Positions 16,313 through 24,461 of a stretch of 60,518 bases of DNA are shown here, piece after piece. The stretch is from the NCBI GenBank assembly GCA_937998875.1, contig CALLBO010000033.1, positions 1-60,518 on the forward strand, written 5' to 3'. The notes beneath the pieces are model-generated. The model had not been told where the DNA came from. It ran no database searches and was given only the letters and a program-made list of their open reading frames with translations. Source of the DNA: an uncultured Granulosicoccaceae bacterium. Lineage in GTDB: Bacteria > Pseudomonadota > Gammaproteobacteria > Granulosicoccales > Granulosicoccaceae. The position numbers and the translations under genes were made by a program. Each line of letters opens with the position of its first letter. Position 1 is the stretch's first letter.

Positions 16313-17155
16313 GTGTCAAACAACAATTCAAAAAATAGAGTCCTTAGCGCATTGACAAGCCGTTTTGGAGAGGACTTTTCGATTGATGCAAATTTGGATG
16401 GAACAGAGCAACTGGAAAACCTTGCCAATCGTGGGGTGCAAAGGAAATACCAAGATCGCGATGTTGATCCAACCTTACTGCGTTTATTGATTGCGTGTGC
16501 TCTTTCTGCGCCTTCTAAAAGTGATCTACAGCAAGCAGATATTCTCGTAGTTAAAGATAGTGAGAAAAGACGCATACTATCTGATCTTTTGCCAGATCAA
16601 GTATGGTTAGGTACAGCTCCTGTCGTACTAATATTTTTAGCAAATGCACGCCGACTTGTTGAAATTGCAAAACTACGCGGTAAACCTTTTCCAAATGATC
16701 ACCTTGATTTGTTCTTCAATGCGAGCGTTGATGCTGGCATTTTACTCGCATCTTTTATGCGTGCGGCGGACGCAGTGGGGTTAGGTACTTGCCCAATTAG
16801 TGTAATTCGAGATCATGCACAACGAGTTAGTGAGTTATTTGAATTGCCAGATCGAGTTTTCCCTGTAGCTGGAATGTGTGTAGGGTGGCCTGAGGCCACT
16901 GGTGGTGTCACACCGCGATTATCTCTTGATTCTACCGTACACGTAGACAGCTATGATGAAGGTGATCTTGTTGAAAATATTAAAGCGTTTGATGTAAGGC
17001 GTGAGTTAACTCATCCCCTTAAACCACGTGACCCTGAACGTTGGGGAGATACCGAGGAATATGGTTGGTCTGAAGATAAAGCTCGGCAATTTGGTATACC
17101 GCAATGTTCAGATTTTGGAGCGTTTATACGCAAAAGAGGGTTTAATCTGGATTGA
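16313..17155 (+). CDS. Nitroreductase-family protein
   Basis: 280 residues from GTG 16313, with AAGGAG upstream. The FMN-binding nitroreductase fold is recognisable: RGVQRKYQDRDVDPTLLRLL, then ALSAPSKSDLQQADILVV, and late GLGTCPISVIRD with VFPVAGMCVGWP. Such enzymes reduce nitro compounds, quinones or enones with NAD(P)H. The C-terminal extension after about 215 resembles NfsA-like members. Base composition is AT-richer than its neighbours. The gene ends 8 nt before the right copy of the 165-bp repeat, so it probably arrived with the bracketed segment. Confidence 0.85.
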   Translation: MSNNNSKNRVLSALTSRFGEDFSIDANLDGTEQLENLANRGVQRKYQDRDVDPTLLRLLIACALSAPSKSDLQQADILVVKDSEKRRILSDLLPDQVWLGTAPVVLIFLANARRLVEIAKLRGKPFPNDHLDLFFNASVDAGILLASFMRAADAVGLGTCPISVIRDHAQRVSELFELPDRVFPVAGMCVGWPEATGGVTPRLSLDSTVHVDSYDEGDLVENIKAFDVRRELTHPLKPRDPERWGDTEEYGWSEDKARQFGIPQCSDFGAFIRKRGFNLD

Positions 17156-17163
17156 GTGTTCTG

Positions 17164-17329
17164 GCCGCGCGAACAGAAAATCGCTCACCACCAGTTTGTC
17201 GCGTTTAAAGCAAGCTGGTATGAAATAAATGATGATGCCCCGCAATATGATGAGTATCCGCCAAAGTAACGGGGCGGCTTAACGTCTGGCTGTGATAGTC
17301 GGTATCTGACCTGACATCGTCTACTTCCG
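17164..17329 (+). repeat. 165-bp direct repeat, right copy (GFA 3' fragment)
   Basis: Nearly identical to 14769-14933: the last 35 codons of GFA gene 1 with its stop and trailing 60 nt. The rest of the gene is absent, so this copy is a non-functional fragment. The copy starts right after the nitroreductase stop. Differences include one inserted G in the run after the stop. Confidence 0.9.
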
Positions 17330-17407
17330 TATTCGTTGTGAGTTGGCTAAAGGACCAATCCTTTTAGTTGGTTCAGCGCGTAGCTCGACTGGTGCTTTTT
17401 ATAATAG

Positions 17408-17839
17408 TTACCTTCTGAAATGTTCTTCAAATTGCTCTACATCTGATGGAATAATTGACCACTGGCGAGCGGAACGCACGAAAACATGACGCCTCTCCAA
17501 GCGATCAAGCACGGGCCAGCCTTGGTCATCAAGCGACCCGATGGAGATCGAGCGTATAGTTGGGACGGCCTCTAGAGTTAGACCAATCCCCGATCCACAG
17601 GTATTACAGAAATGTTGATCTACCCAACGACCGGACAGATCTGAAATGTGTCGATAGACAGACGGTGCTTCAGAGGCAAAATGAACCTGGTCTTTTTCAA
17701 AAACTAACTCCACTCCAAAAGCAGCACCCGTACGTCGTTGGCACCAGATACAGTGGCAAATAGTTACTCGCAGTGGAGTACTGGTAATCTTATATCGAAT
17801 CTTCCTACAAACACATCCACCACCTTGTATACCCGGCAT
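17408..17839 (-). CDS. GFA-domain (CENP-V/GFA) zinc protein, copy 2
   Basis: 143 residues. GFA cysteines are present: GGCVCRKIRY near the N-terminus, ICHCIWCQRRTGAAFG at 27-42 and HFCNTCGSGIG at about 76-86. It is too different from GFA copy 1 to be a recent duplicate. The biochemical role is unknown, though members bind zinc and sometimes glutathione adducts. It runs in the same direction as the cupin gene and begins 31 nt after that gene's stop, so the two may be co-transcribed. Confidence 0.88.
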   Translation of the reverse strand: MPGIQGGGCVCRKIRYKITSTPLRVTICHCIWCQRRTGAAFGVELVFEKDQVHFASEAPSVYRHISDLSGRWVDQHFCNTCGSGIGLTLEAVPTIRSISIGSLDDQGWPVLDRLERRHVFVRSARQWSIIPSDVEQFEEHFRR

Positions 17840-17870
17840 GTTGATTACTCGATTTTGCTAAAACTGATGT

Positions 17871-18221
17871 TCAAATAGCTTCTTGTTTGGCAGCAGTTGC
17901 CGGATCGCCTGTATTCGGCGTTCCAGCTGGTTCTATTAATAATAGCTCCGCTTCTTCCTCGGACACCGGGCAATGTTCAACACCTTTAGGAACAATATAC
18001 ATCTCACCTTCCTTAAGGTGAACATCTCCTTCCCGCATTCTAATTGTAATGCAGCCCTTTACTACGAAAAAAAAATCGTCTGTATCTGGATGAGAATGCC
18101 ATTGGAACTCGCCTTTCACTTTAACCACCATGATGTCATGGCTGTTGAACTCGGCTACTTTCTTCGGACTCCAGTGTTCATTAAATTGTGTGAGTTTCTC
18201 TTTTAAATTGATTGCGGTCAT
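17871..18221 (-). CDS. Small cupin-domain protein
   Basis: 116 residues from ATG 18221, chosen because GGGAG lies 7 nt upstream; an in-frame ATG at 18233 overlaps that site. A single cupin barrel is clear: motif 1 as WHSHPDTDDFFFVVKG and motif 2 as GEMYIVPKGVEHCP. The His/Asp pattern should bind one metal ion. The longer frame to 18659 is antisense to the AraC gene and is not credible. It diverges from that AraC-type regulator across about 80 bp, which suggests regulation by it. Confidence 0.88.
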   Translation of the reverse strand: MTAINLKEKLTQFNEHWSPKKVAEFNSHDIMVVKVKGEFQWHSHPDTDDFFFVVKGCITIRMREGDVHLKEGEMYIVPKGVEHCPVSEEEAELLLIEPAGTPNTGDPATAAKQEAI

Positions 18222-18304
18222 GTGCTCTCCCATTGATTTAAGGTGTAGGTCACTCTCTGTCTTGCAGTTATAATTACAATAGAGTGGAGTGTGGGGTGTA
18301 AATA

Positions 18305-19162
18305 ATGGGCTGTCTTGAACGATCGTGCATGGGACCGAACATCGGGGATTGGATAGCATTAGCGCCCGATCATGAGGCTGCGCAAGGGTTGCAGCGAATC
18401 GAGGCACAGTTCGCTGGCCATGGATATGATCCTCACCGACATGACACCTACAGTTTTGGCTGCACTCTTTCAGGTGTTCAGTCTTTCGATTACCGAGGTG
18501 CTCGCAGGGATAGTGTCCCAGGATGCACCATTGTGCTCCATCCAGATGAGGTACATGACGGTCGTGCCGGCACCAATGCCGGCTTTCGCTATCGGATGTT
18601 GTATGTAGAGCCTCGGTTAATACGAGACGCGCTCGGCGGGCAAGCCACTGCATTGCCATTCGTCCAAGCCGGGGTTGCTAATGATCCAATATTGTCGAAG
18701 GCTGTAGCAGCGGCGCTAGCGGACTTATCTCGTCCCCTCGAACCGCTGGAACTCGACCAGTTGATTCTCGACTTGTCAGAGGCAATTCTTCGGCTCGACC
18801 CTGGTGCACAATCTGCGCGCAATAATAAGAATGTAAGCTCGTCTGATCAAGCAGTCGAAACCGCGCGGGAATTTCTCGAAGTAGAAGCGGCTCGACAAGT
18901 ACGCTCTTCCGAACTTGAAAAAATCACAGGGCTGGAACGTCATGAACTGAGCCGCCAGTTTCGGCGCAGATTAGGAACAAGTCCTTATCGATATTTGATC
19001 CAGCGAAGAGTTTTACTCGCGCGTAAAAAAATCGCCGAAGATGAGGCGCTGAACGAAATAGCGCTTTGCTGCGGATTTGCAGACCAAAGTCACATGACTC
19101 GTACGTTTAGGAACGCTTTTGGAATGTCACCAGGACGCTGGCGCCAGCTTTTGACTGCATAA
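18305..19162 (+). CDS. AraC-family transcriptional regulator
   Basis: 285 residues. The N-terminal part (about 20-150) is an AraC-type cupin ligand domain (PHRHDTYSFGCTLSGVQSF; LHPDEVHDGRAG). The C-terminal 100 residues form the two helix-turn-helix motifs, with the second recognition region NEIALCCGFADQSHMTRTFR and the end GMSPGRWRQL. ATG 18305 is used; ATG 18329 is possible. A TATAAT box at 18269-18274 lies in the shared upstream gap. The divergent cupin and GFA genes are its likely targets. Confidence 0.9.
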   Translation: MGCLERSCMGPNIGDWIALAPDHEAAQGLQRIEAQFAGHGYDPHRHDTYSFGCTLSGVQSFDYRGARRDSVPGCTIVLHPDEVHDGRAGTNAGFRYRMLYVEPRLIRDALGGQATALPFVQAGVANDPILSKAVAAALADLSRPLEPLELDQLILDLSEAILRLDPGAQSARNNKNVSSSDQAVETAREFLEVEAARQVRSSELEKITGLERHELSRQFRRRLGTSPYRYLIQRRVLLARKKIAEDEALNEIALCCGFADQSHMTRTFRNAFGMSPGRWRQLLTA

Positions 19163-19325
19163 AAAAGGCATAGTAACTGGTATTCGCTAATCGTTTTACA
19201 GGAAGTGCTGATACAAGGCTATCGTTCATTTGACTTTCGGCTATAGGCAACTTCAGAGCCTATCGACTGATCGTCTCGGTTAGGGCGTTCCTATCGTGCG
19301 AGGGGAAGAAAAGGCCCCTGATCGT

Positions 19326-19556
19326 TTATTCACGGGAATGCGCTGCGCAGACGTTCTTCCTTTTTGTGAGGTATGTTCCATATAGTGCCAGCGCCACAAA
19401 CAGAAAAAACGCACCGCATAAAACACTACTGAATTTGTAGCCAAGTATAGATGCCCCTGTAAATGCTGTTGCAAGTGGGAAAAGTAGTGCCAAACAGCAT
19501 ATTCCACATCCAATGAGGCCCGTTACTACTAGTTTCCTTGATTTGTTTGTCTTCAT
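19326..19556 (-). CDS. Small MerF/MerC-like metal transport membrane protein
   Basis: 76 residues from ATG 19556 with AGGAA upstream. Two hydrophobic helices lie at about 9-30 and 42-63. The first contains C17 and the pair C20-C21 (GCGICCLALLFPL), and C70 lies in the tail. Paired Cys in the first helix plus tail Cys is the pattern of small mercuric-ion carriers such as MerF. The promoter in front has MerR-type geometry and the divergent gene encodes a MerR-family regulator, so a metal-inducible uptake or efflux role is likely. The metal is not known, and no mercuric reductase gene is nearby. Confidence 0.65.
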   Translation of the reverse strand: MKTNKSRKLVVTGLIGCGICCLALLFPLATAFTGASILGYKFSSVLCGAFFLFVALALYGTYLTKRKNVCAAHSRE

Positions 19557-19583
19557 TTACTGTTCCTGAAGTAATAATTATGT

Positions 19584-19615
19584 ATTCTAAACCTTGAAGT
19601 CGTGTTTAAGGTCAA
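19584..19615 (-). promoter_or_regulatory. MerR-type promoter and operator
   Basis: On the minus strand a -35 box TTGACC (19610-19615) and a -10 box TAGAAT (19584-19589) are separated by 20 bp. The spacer holds the dyad ACCTT..AAGGT (19591-19612). Over-long spacers with this dyad are the hallmark of promoters activated by MerR-family proteins. It drives the small membrane protein gene and ends 8 bp from the merR-like start codon, so it may also repress that gene. Confidence 0.8.
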
Positions 19616-19623
19616 GGGATATT

Positions 19624-20013
19624 ATGAGAATTGGAGAAGTGTCAAAAATACTCGGAATCAATACCTCCGCAATTCGCTTCTATGAGCGTAATGGATTAGT
19701 AAATTCCGGTGGTGTCAGCAGAGCAGACAATGGGTACCGCATTTACAGTAGTAGAGACCTTGAGGAAATTCGACTAATAATTAAATTTAAAGAATTTGGA
19801 TTGGAGCTAAAAGAAATAAAACACTTGCTTAGTGAAGAATCTAAAACATGTGGTGATCTTGTTTCCAGTCTGGACGAGCAGCTGGAAAAATGCAGACAAA
19901 TGGAACGTCTTATCAAAGATCGTATTTCTTCCTTAATGGCAGCGAGAGACAGTTGTGAATCTGTTTGCAAGCCTGACGGTGAAGCAAGAAAATGTTGTGC
20001 ATCATTAACTTGA
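19624..20013 (+). CDS. MerR-family metal-responsive regulator
   Basis: 129 residues from ATG 19624, which has AAGGGAT upstream; the longer frame at 19594 is rejected. The N-terminal winged helix-turn-helix is typical (MRIGEVSKILGINTSAIRFY, then ERNGL...NGYRIYSSRDL). A dimer coiled coil follows at about 75-108. Metal ligands are suggested by C76, C111, C115 and C124-C125. The positions resemble those in MerR and ZntR, and the exact metal cannot be deduced. It diverges from the small Cys membrane protein across a MerR-type promoter. Confidence 0.88.
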   Translation: MRIGEVSKILGINTSAIRFYERNGLVNSGGVSRADNGYRIYSSRDLEEIRLIIKFKEFGLELKEIKHLLSEESKTCGDLVSSLDEQLEKCRQMERLIKDRISSLMAARDSCESVCKPDGEARKCCASLT

Positions 20014-20028
20014 GAATATAGTGTTCGA

Positions 20029-20775
20029 ATGGCCGCTGTGGGAATCATTGCCGTCGGCAGAAAGTTCGATGCTGGAGTCCTTCAGCGGTCATCCTTTACC
20101 AGGCATAGGAGTACTAGTATCAATAGTTCAATCGTCTACTTTGGTGGGGACCTGTTTGATCATAAACACTTGATTGGAAATGCACTGCTGGCAAGCTACA
20201 TAGAACTCGAATCCTCGAATGCCTATAGTTGTTTGCTTCCCCAAGATCAGGAACATACGTCTAACCGGCGGGTATCAATTAGAAACCAAGACTTGAAAGC
20301 AATAATTGAATCAGATTTCGGTCTATTTAATTTTGATGGAGCTGATCTTGACTCAGGTACGGTGGTAGAGTTCATGGTTGCAAAGCAGCTGGATATACCA
20401 GTGGTAATACTGCGAACAGATATACGAAACGCTGGAGATCAGGATAGTGGAGGTGATAACTGGAATCTGATGTGTTCAAGCTATCCAAGAACAGAGATTG
20501 TCAGCGTTAATGGAATGGAACTCTATCAGCAAGCATCAGGAAACGATATTCATCAGAAAATCACGTCTATCTACAAATCACTTTCTTTATCTGTTATTCA
20601 GGCTCTTGATAAAGTTCGTGACACTCCACCTTTGTGCGACTCTGCCGAACTCACTGGTAATCTATACAAATGGTGCGCTCAATATTGCGGGGGAGGTATG
20701 GAGGAACTACTTGAGGATACCAGCTGGTTCGAAGCTGTATTGGCTCGAAAACGCAGCCGTGGTTTAATTACATAG
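20029..20775 (+). CDS. Nucleoside 2-deoxyribosyltransferase-like protein
   Basis: 248 residues, starting 15 nt after the merR-like stop. Residues 36-60 (VYFGGDLFDHKHLIGNALLA) and 93-127 match the family. The latter includes ESDFGLFNFDGADLDSGTVV with the candidate nucleophile E114, then DIPVVILRTDIR. The family exchanges bases on deoxyribonucleosides or hydrolyses the N-glycosidic bond. The first 30 residues have no match, so the true start may be later. The last 60 residues are helical. Context gives no pathway, and co-transcription with the metal regulator is possible. Confidence 0.75.
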   Translation: MAAVGIIAVGRKFDAGVLQRSSFTRHRSTSINSSIVYFGGDLFDHKHLIGNALLASYIELESSNAYSCLLPQDQEHTSNRRVSIRNQDLKAIIESDFGLFNFDGADLDSGTVVEFMVAKQLDIPVVILRTDIRNAGDQDSGGDNWNLMCSSYPRTEIVSVNGMELYQQASGNDIHQKITSIYKSLSLSVIQALDKVRDTPPLCDSAELTGNLYKWCAQYCGGGMEELLEDTSWFEAVLARKRSRGLIT

Positions 20776-20929
20776 ATTCTTTGCTATTTCTGGTTTGAGC
20801 ACTTCTCCCACGTTGCAGCTGAGGTTCTGGAACGTGAGATTCGGCCGGTTACCCTCCATTGCGCATGACGAATTCGATCATGGGACCATATTAAACGTAC
20901 GAAATTCGCATTTTTAGTAGAGCCGCTAT

Positions 20930-22054
20930 TCAACCATAAAATGCTTTTTCTATGACCAGAAAGCTGTTTATGCGCTCTGGTTCTTTTTCGATTCGGATGT
21001 CTGCGATTTGAGATTCATCAATGCTTTCTGCAAAAGATAGAATTTCTGCATCATCTCTGTATATTAGAACCCAATCAATTATAAACTCCATGGCGAAATA
21101 TTCATCGTCAGGCACGTCTTTGCTAAAATTGCCAATTATAAGTTGCCCGCCTGGCTTTATGAGGTCAAAAAGAAATTTCGTGAGTGCTTTCGCTCCTTTG
21201 CTTTTGTCTTTGAAGTTGATGAGGTAATCGTACAGCCCGGGACAATACGCCAAGTCGAAAGAGTTATTCTGCAGGCTTTCGATTTTATATTTCAAGGGAG
21301 CTAGTATGGATTTCACTCCCTTGAAATCCACTTTAGGGTTCACGATATTCTTAAAGGTCGAGCGCGGATAAGCAATCTTCCTTTTACCGTTAATGAAGTG
21401 GAAGGCATTGGCGATGGAATACGAAAGTCTAGGGTCTTTGTTTTTTACGTTGCGAAGCGTATTTATGTCGTGATCGAGAGCAAGACATTCCACTTTGTTG
21501 GATGGGTTTTCTGCTAGAAATTCCTGGATTTCAATCGCCGGACCCGCTGCCATACTTAGGATTTTACCGGTGGCCTGTTTCGCCAATTTGGTTTTCAGAT
21601 ATTCCTTTCTGTTCCTGACAGCATTGCTGCATCGATACTCCAGTGGATTCTTATGTGTGAAGCGTGCCCAGGGTGAGTCTCCTTCATATTTGTTTTCATA
21701 TATCATCCGCATAAGTTCCGCATCACCAGCGTATCCTTCGGGCTTATTAAAAATCCGCCAGGGGAATGGACCTTCCTGGTAAATTTGGTTGGCCTTTGAA
21801 TTAAATACATAATTCCGCGCTTCCTTTTTTTCCCTTTTTGTCAGGGACTTCGCTAAATTACCCAAGTACCCCATCTTGGATTTTCGCCATTGTTCATAAC
21901 TGCCCATTTCTTCGCTGAGGGCAGCGTCAAGCGCATCTCCCTTGAGCTGGATTTGATTTAACTGATTGCGTTTTAGAGTTACCTGTTCACTGAGTTCATC
22001 CATCAATAGTTTGAATTCAGTTAAGGATGATGTTTCTTGATTCGTTATTTTCAT
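20930..22054 (-). CDS. PhcB-like SAM-dependent methyltransferase
   Basis: 374 residues. An N-terminal helical part (about 10-90) is followed by a motif I glycine region (GKILSMAAGPAIEIQEFLA, 163-181), then CLALDHD, SFDLAYCPGLYDYL and LIKPGGQLIIGNF, a class I methyltransferase layout. The segment GYAGDAELMRMIYENKYEGD before the domain resembles enzymes annotated as PhcB, which make a fatty-acid methyl ester signal in Ralstonia. No sensor kinase or regulator of that pathway lies nearby, so the substrate is open. It stands alone at the rsmA-proximal end of the insertion. Confidence 0.7.
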   Translation of the reverse strand: MKITNQETSSLTEFKLLMDELSEQVTLKRNQLNQIQLKGDALDAALSEEMGSYEQWRKSKMGYLGNLAKSLTKREKKEARNYVFNSKANQIYQEGPFPWRIFNKPEGYAGDAELMRMIYENKYEGDSPWARFTHKNPLEYRCSNAVRNRKEYLKTKLAKQATGKILSMAAGPAIEIQEFLAENPSNKVECLALDHDINTLRNVKNKDPRLSYSIANAFHFINGKRKIAYPRSTFKNIVNPKVDFKGVKSILAPLKYKIESLQNNSFDLAYCPGLYDYLINFKDKSKGAKALTKFLFDLIKPGGQLIIGNFSKDVPDDEYFAMEFIIDWVLIYRDDAEILSFAESIDESQIADIRIEKEPERINSFLVIEKAFYG

Positions 22055-22633
22055 TTGAATTCAAATTTCCTATGCTTGTGGGGCTTTGGCTTAGAGGTGT
22101 GTTACCGAAACTTTCCAAGCAGCCCACTAGTAGGTGCTATTTTGGAGGGAAACTGTTCAAAGCAGGTTTAGAGAATCTCTGATACGGCAGAGTCTGCATT
22201 TGAAAATCTACTTTTTTGTGGATCTGTACGACGCACGTCGGTTGACCGCAGCTCGGGATGGCTCAACAGGAGCAAAAAAGGGGGGCAGGTTGGTGTTGTA
22301 AAATTCAACGCTCGTCTGATCTCAGAGGGCGATCAAAATTTTGTGTTAATCGTAAAAGCCAGGCTGTTTTGAACCGGCATTGTCCGCTTCTTCGGTGCGT
22401 TCTGTATTACCATACACAGTAGCGCAATTTATAATGTCGTATTTTCGTGGGGGGGATAAGCGTAAAGTGCATCCACCAAGTTGCTGCAACGAAGCTACAT
22501 AATTTACAATTAATAAGGTCGCCGGATTGAGCAGGTAATTAGGTATCTGGCAAGCTGCACAATTGGTGGATGCACTTTACGTTTATCCCCCCTGCGTTTA
22601 TCCCCCTTGCGCTACGATGATGCTTTGAACCAA
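22055..22633. other. Long gap between methyltransferase and rsmA
   Basis: This 579-bp stretch has no credible coding frame. Its last third holds the inverted repeat pair 22450-22592 plus a partial extra copy (TTTATCCCCC at 22598-22607). Just before it, GCGCAATTTATAA (22425-22437) recalls the arm of attC-2, but no matching second arm was found. This is the junction at which the accessory insertion meets rsmA. Confidence 0.5.
22450..22592. repeat. REPIN-like inverted repeat pair
   Basis: Bases 22450-22479 begin GGGGGGATAAGCGTAAAG and end TGCATCCACCAA. Bases 22563-22592 are the reverse complement with a single mismatch, and about 83 bp separates them. Each arm can itself fold weakly because GGNGGAT pairs with ATCCACC. 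The same core occurs singly at 9062-9086. Paired, inverted short palindromes like this are called REPINs. A small non-autonomous transposon is the alternative. Confidence 0.65.
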
Positions 22634-23431
22634 CTAGCTTTTAACGAGCTCTGTAAGCTTTGCGTAGTCGTCAATGCTCAGGGTTTCTGCACGGGCTGAC
22701 GGGTTGACGCCAGTGCTTTCAATTTGTTCGGTGCTGAGTAGTTTTTTAAGATTATTTCTCAGGGTTTTTCGTCTGTGGGCGAAAGCTGTTTTCACCAGTT
22801 GATTAAATTGCCTGTGCTTTTCTTTTGATATAAGCGGCTCGGTTCTCGGCGTTATAGCAATAAAACCGGACTCTACTTTGGGCGCTGGTGAAAACGATGA
22901 CGGTGGTACCTGAAACAGTGCCTTGGTCTCACATTGGTTTTGTACCACAACCGATAGCTGCCCGTAGTTAGCATCCCCGGGGCCGGCACAGAGTCTGGCT
23001 ACCACTTCCCACTGCAACATGAAATGCATGTCTACGATGTTGTCTATGTTTTCCAGTAACCGAAATATCAAAGGCGTTGCAACGTTGTAGGGCAGGTTGC
23101 CGACCAGACGCATGGGCTTGTTTTCAGCAAGCTCATTAAAGTCTGTTTGCAATGCATCGCCCTGTTGCAGCGTAAAGTGTCGGTGATGCGAGAAGCGGGT
23201 TTGTAGAATTGGAATTAAATCCCGATCCAGCTCCAATGCAATAAGCGGTGTTTGGTGCTTTAACAATGCTTCGGTCAACGCACCTCTGCCCGGGCCGATC
23301 TCGATGAGTTGTTGGTCTTTTGATTGTGGTGTTGCGAGCTGGTTGCTAAACAAGCTGCTGATTTGATAAATGATCTGTTCATCTACCAGAAAATTCTGCC
23401 CGAAACGTTTTCGTGCCAGGTGTCGGGTCAT
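22634..23431 (-). CDS. rsmA: 16S rRNA dimethyladenosine transferase RsmA (KsgA)
   Basis: 265 residues. It dimethylates two adjacent adenosines near the 3' end of 16S rRNA during 30S maturation. The N-terminal HLARKRFGQNFLVD, SAM motif IEIGPGRGALTEALL and catalytic LVGNLPYNVATPLIF are all intact. It is preceded by pdxA with a 33-nt gap, the conserved order. The usual next gene apaG is missing here and lies about 11 kb further on. Confidence 0.97.
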   Translation of the reverse strand: MTRHLARKRFGQNFLVDEQIIYQISSLFSNQLATPQSKDQQLIEIGPGRGALTEALLKHQTPLIALELDRDLIPILQTRFSHHRHFTLQQGDALQTDFNELAENKPMRLVGNLPYNVATPLIFRLLENIDNIVDMHFMLQWEVVARLCAGPGDANYGQLSVVVQNQCETKALFQVPPSSFSPAPKVESGFIAITPRTEPLISKEKHRQFNQLVKTAFAHRRKTLRNNLKKLLSTEQIESTGVNPSARAETLSIDDYAKLTELVKS

Positions 23432-23464
23432 TTAAAAATACGCCGGGTCATGGAAGTTCGGCCA

Positions 23465-24439
23465 TTAAGAGCTTCTGTTGCTTTTCGCCAGATGAATCGC
23501 CAGATCAATGGCGGCATGCAGACTGCCGTTTTCCGCTTTACCGGTGCCGGCAAGATCAATTGCGGTGCCGTGATCTACTGAAGTGCGAATGATTGGCAGG
23601 CCGAAAGTGATATTCACAGCGTTGCCAAACCCTGCGTACTTCAGTACCGGTAAACCTTGATCATGGTACATCGCGAGCACTGCATCAGCGCCATCAAGAT
23701 GTCTGTGGGTGAATAGTGTATCTGCCGGTAGCGGGCCGGTTACATTGATGTTCTGCGATTGTGCTGTCTTTACCGCGGGTATGATGATTTCAATCTCTTC
23801 GCGGCCGAGGTGCCCTGATTCACCTGCGTGCGGGTTTAGTCCGCAGATTAAAATATGCGGGTTGTCGATTTTGTACTTTGATATCAGATCGTCGTTGAGT
23901 ATGCGCAGGCAATCAACCACGGCTTCGTGAGTGATTGCACTGGCAACGTCTTTAAGTGGCAAGTGCGTAGTGACCAGTGCGACCCGCAGCTTGTCTGCAG
24001 CCAGTACCATAAGCGGCGTTGCATTTAATCTTTCCGCGATAAATTCGGTGTGACCCGAAAACGGGATGCCTGCATCGTTAATGATCCCTTTATGTACCGG
24101 TGGGGTGACCATCGCATCAAACAAACCATCTCTGCATCCATCGGTAGCGATGCTTATTGATTCAAGAACATGTTGGGCGTTTGCAGGATTCAGTTTGCCA
24201 GGCTCAACCGTTGCCCGGGTTTTTAGCGGCAGGACACTAATTTGTTCTGCGGGTGAATCTTTGCTGAAAAGGCCGGGTGAGAATTCCAGCCCCAGTAGTG
24301 CCGCCCGGGATTGCAATAGCTCCTGATCAGCAATAAATATTAGTTCCGCATCAGGCTTATTTTCTAAACTAACGCAAAGATCCGGACCAATGCCTGCAGG
24401 TTCACCCGCAGTAATCGCAATCCGGACAGGTCCGCTCAT
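23465..24439 (-). CDS. pdxA: 4-hydroxythreonine-4-phosphate dehydrogenase PdxA
   Basis: 324 residues. It oxidises 4-phosphohydroxy-L-threonine for pyridoxal phosphate synthesis. The N-terminal ITAGEPAGIGPDL and metal-site regions PVHKGIINDAG, FSGHTEF, GLNPHAGESGHLG and YHDQGLPVLKY are present, covering the three metal-binding His of the family. Length is as in E. coli. It lies 22 nt after surA and 33 nt before rsmA on the same strand, so the three probably share a transcript. Confidence 0.97.
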   Translation of the reverse strand: MSGPVRIAITAGEPAGIGPDLCVSLENKPDAELIFIADQELLQSRAALLGLEFSPGLFSKDSPAEQISVLPLKTRATVEPGKLNPANAQHVLESISIATDGCRDGLFDAMVTPPVHKGIINDAGIPFSGHTEFIAERLNATPLMVLAADKLRVALVTTHLPLKDVASAITHEAVVDCLRILNDDLISKYKIDNPHILICGLNPHAGESGHLGREEIEIIIPAVKTAQSQNINVTGPLPADTLFTHRHLDGADAVLAMYHDQGLPVLKYAGFGNAVNITFGLPIIRTSVDHGTAIDLAGTGKAENGSLHAAIDLAIHLAKSNRSS

Positions 24440-24461
24440 CGGGTTGGCTCATTGCGATGGT

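Noticed and set aside
17871..18659. A 262-aa reading of the cupin frame starting at 18659
   Set aside because: The extra 146 residues are antisense to the AraC gene, and a good ribosome-binding site marks ATG 18221.
22425..22520. GCGCAATTTATAA near 22425 with TAATTTACAATT near 22500 recalls attC-2 arms
   Set aside because: Pairing between the two is weak, no R boxes are found, and the REPIN-like repeat explains the region better.
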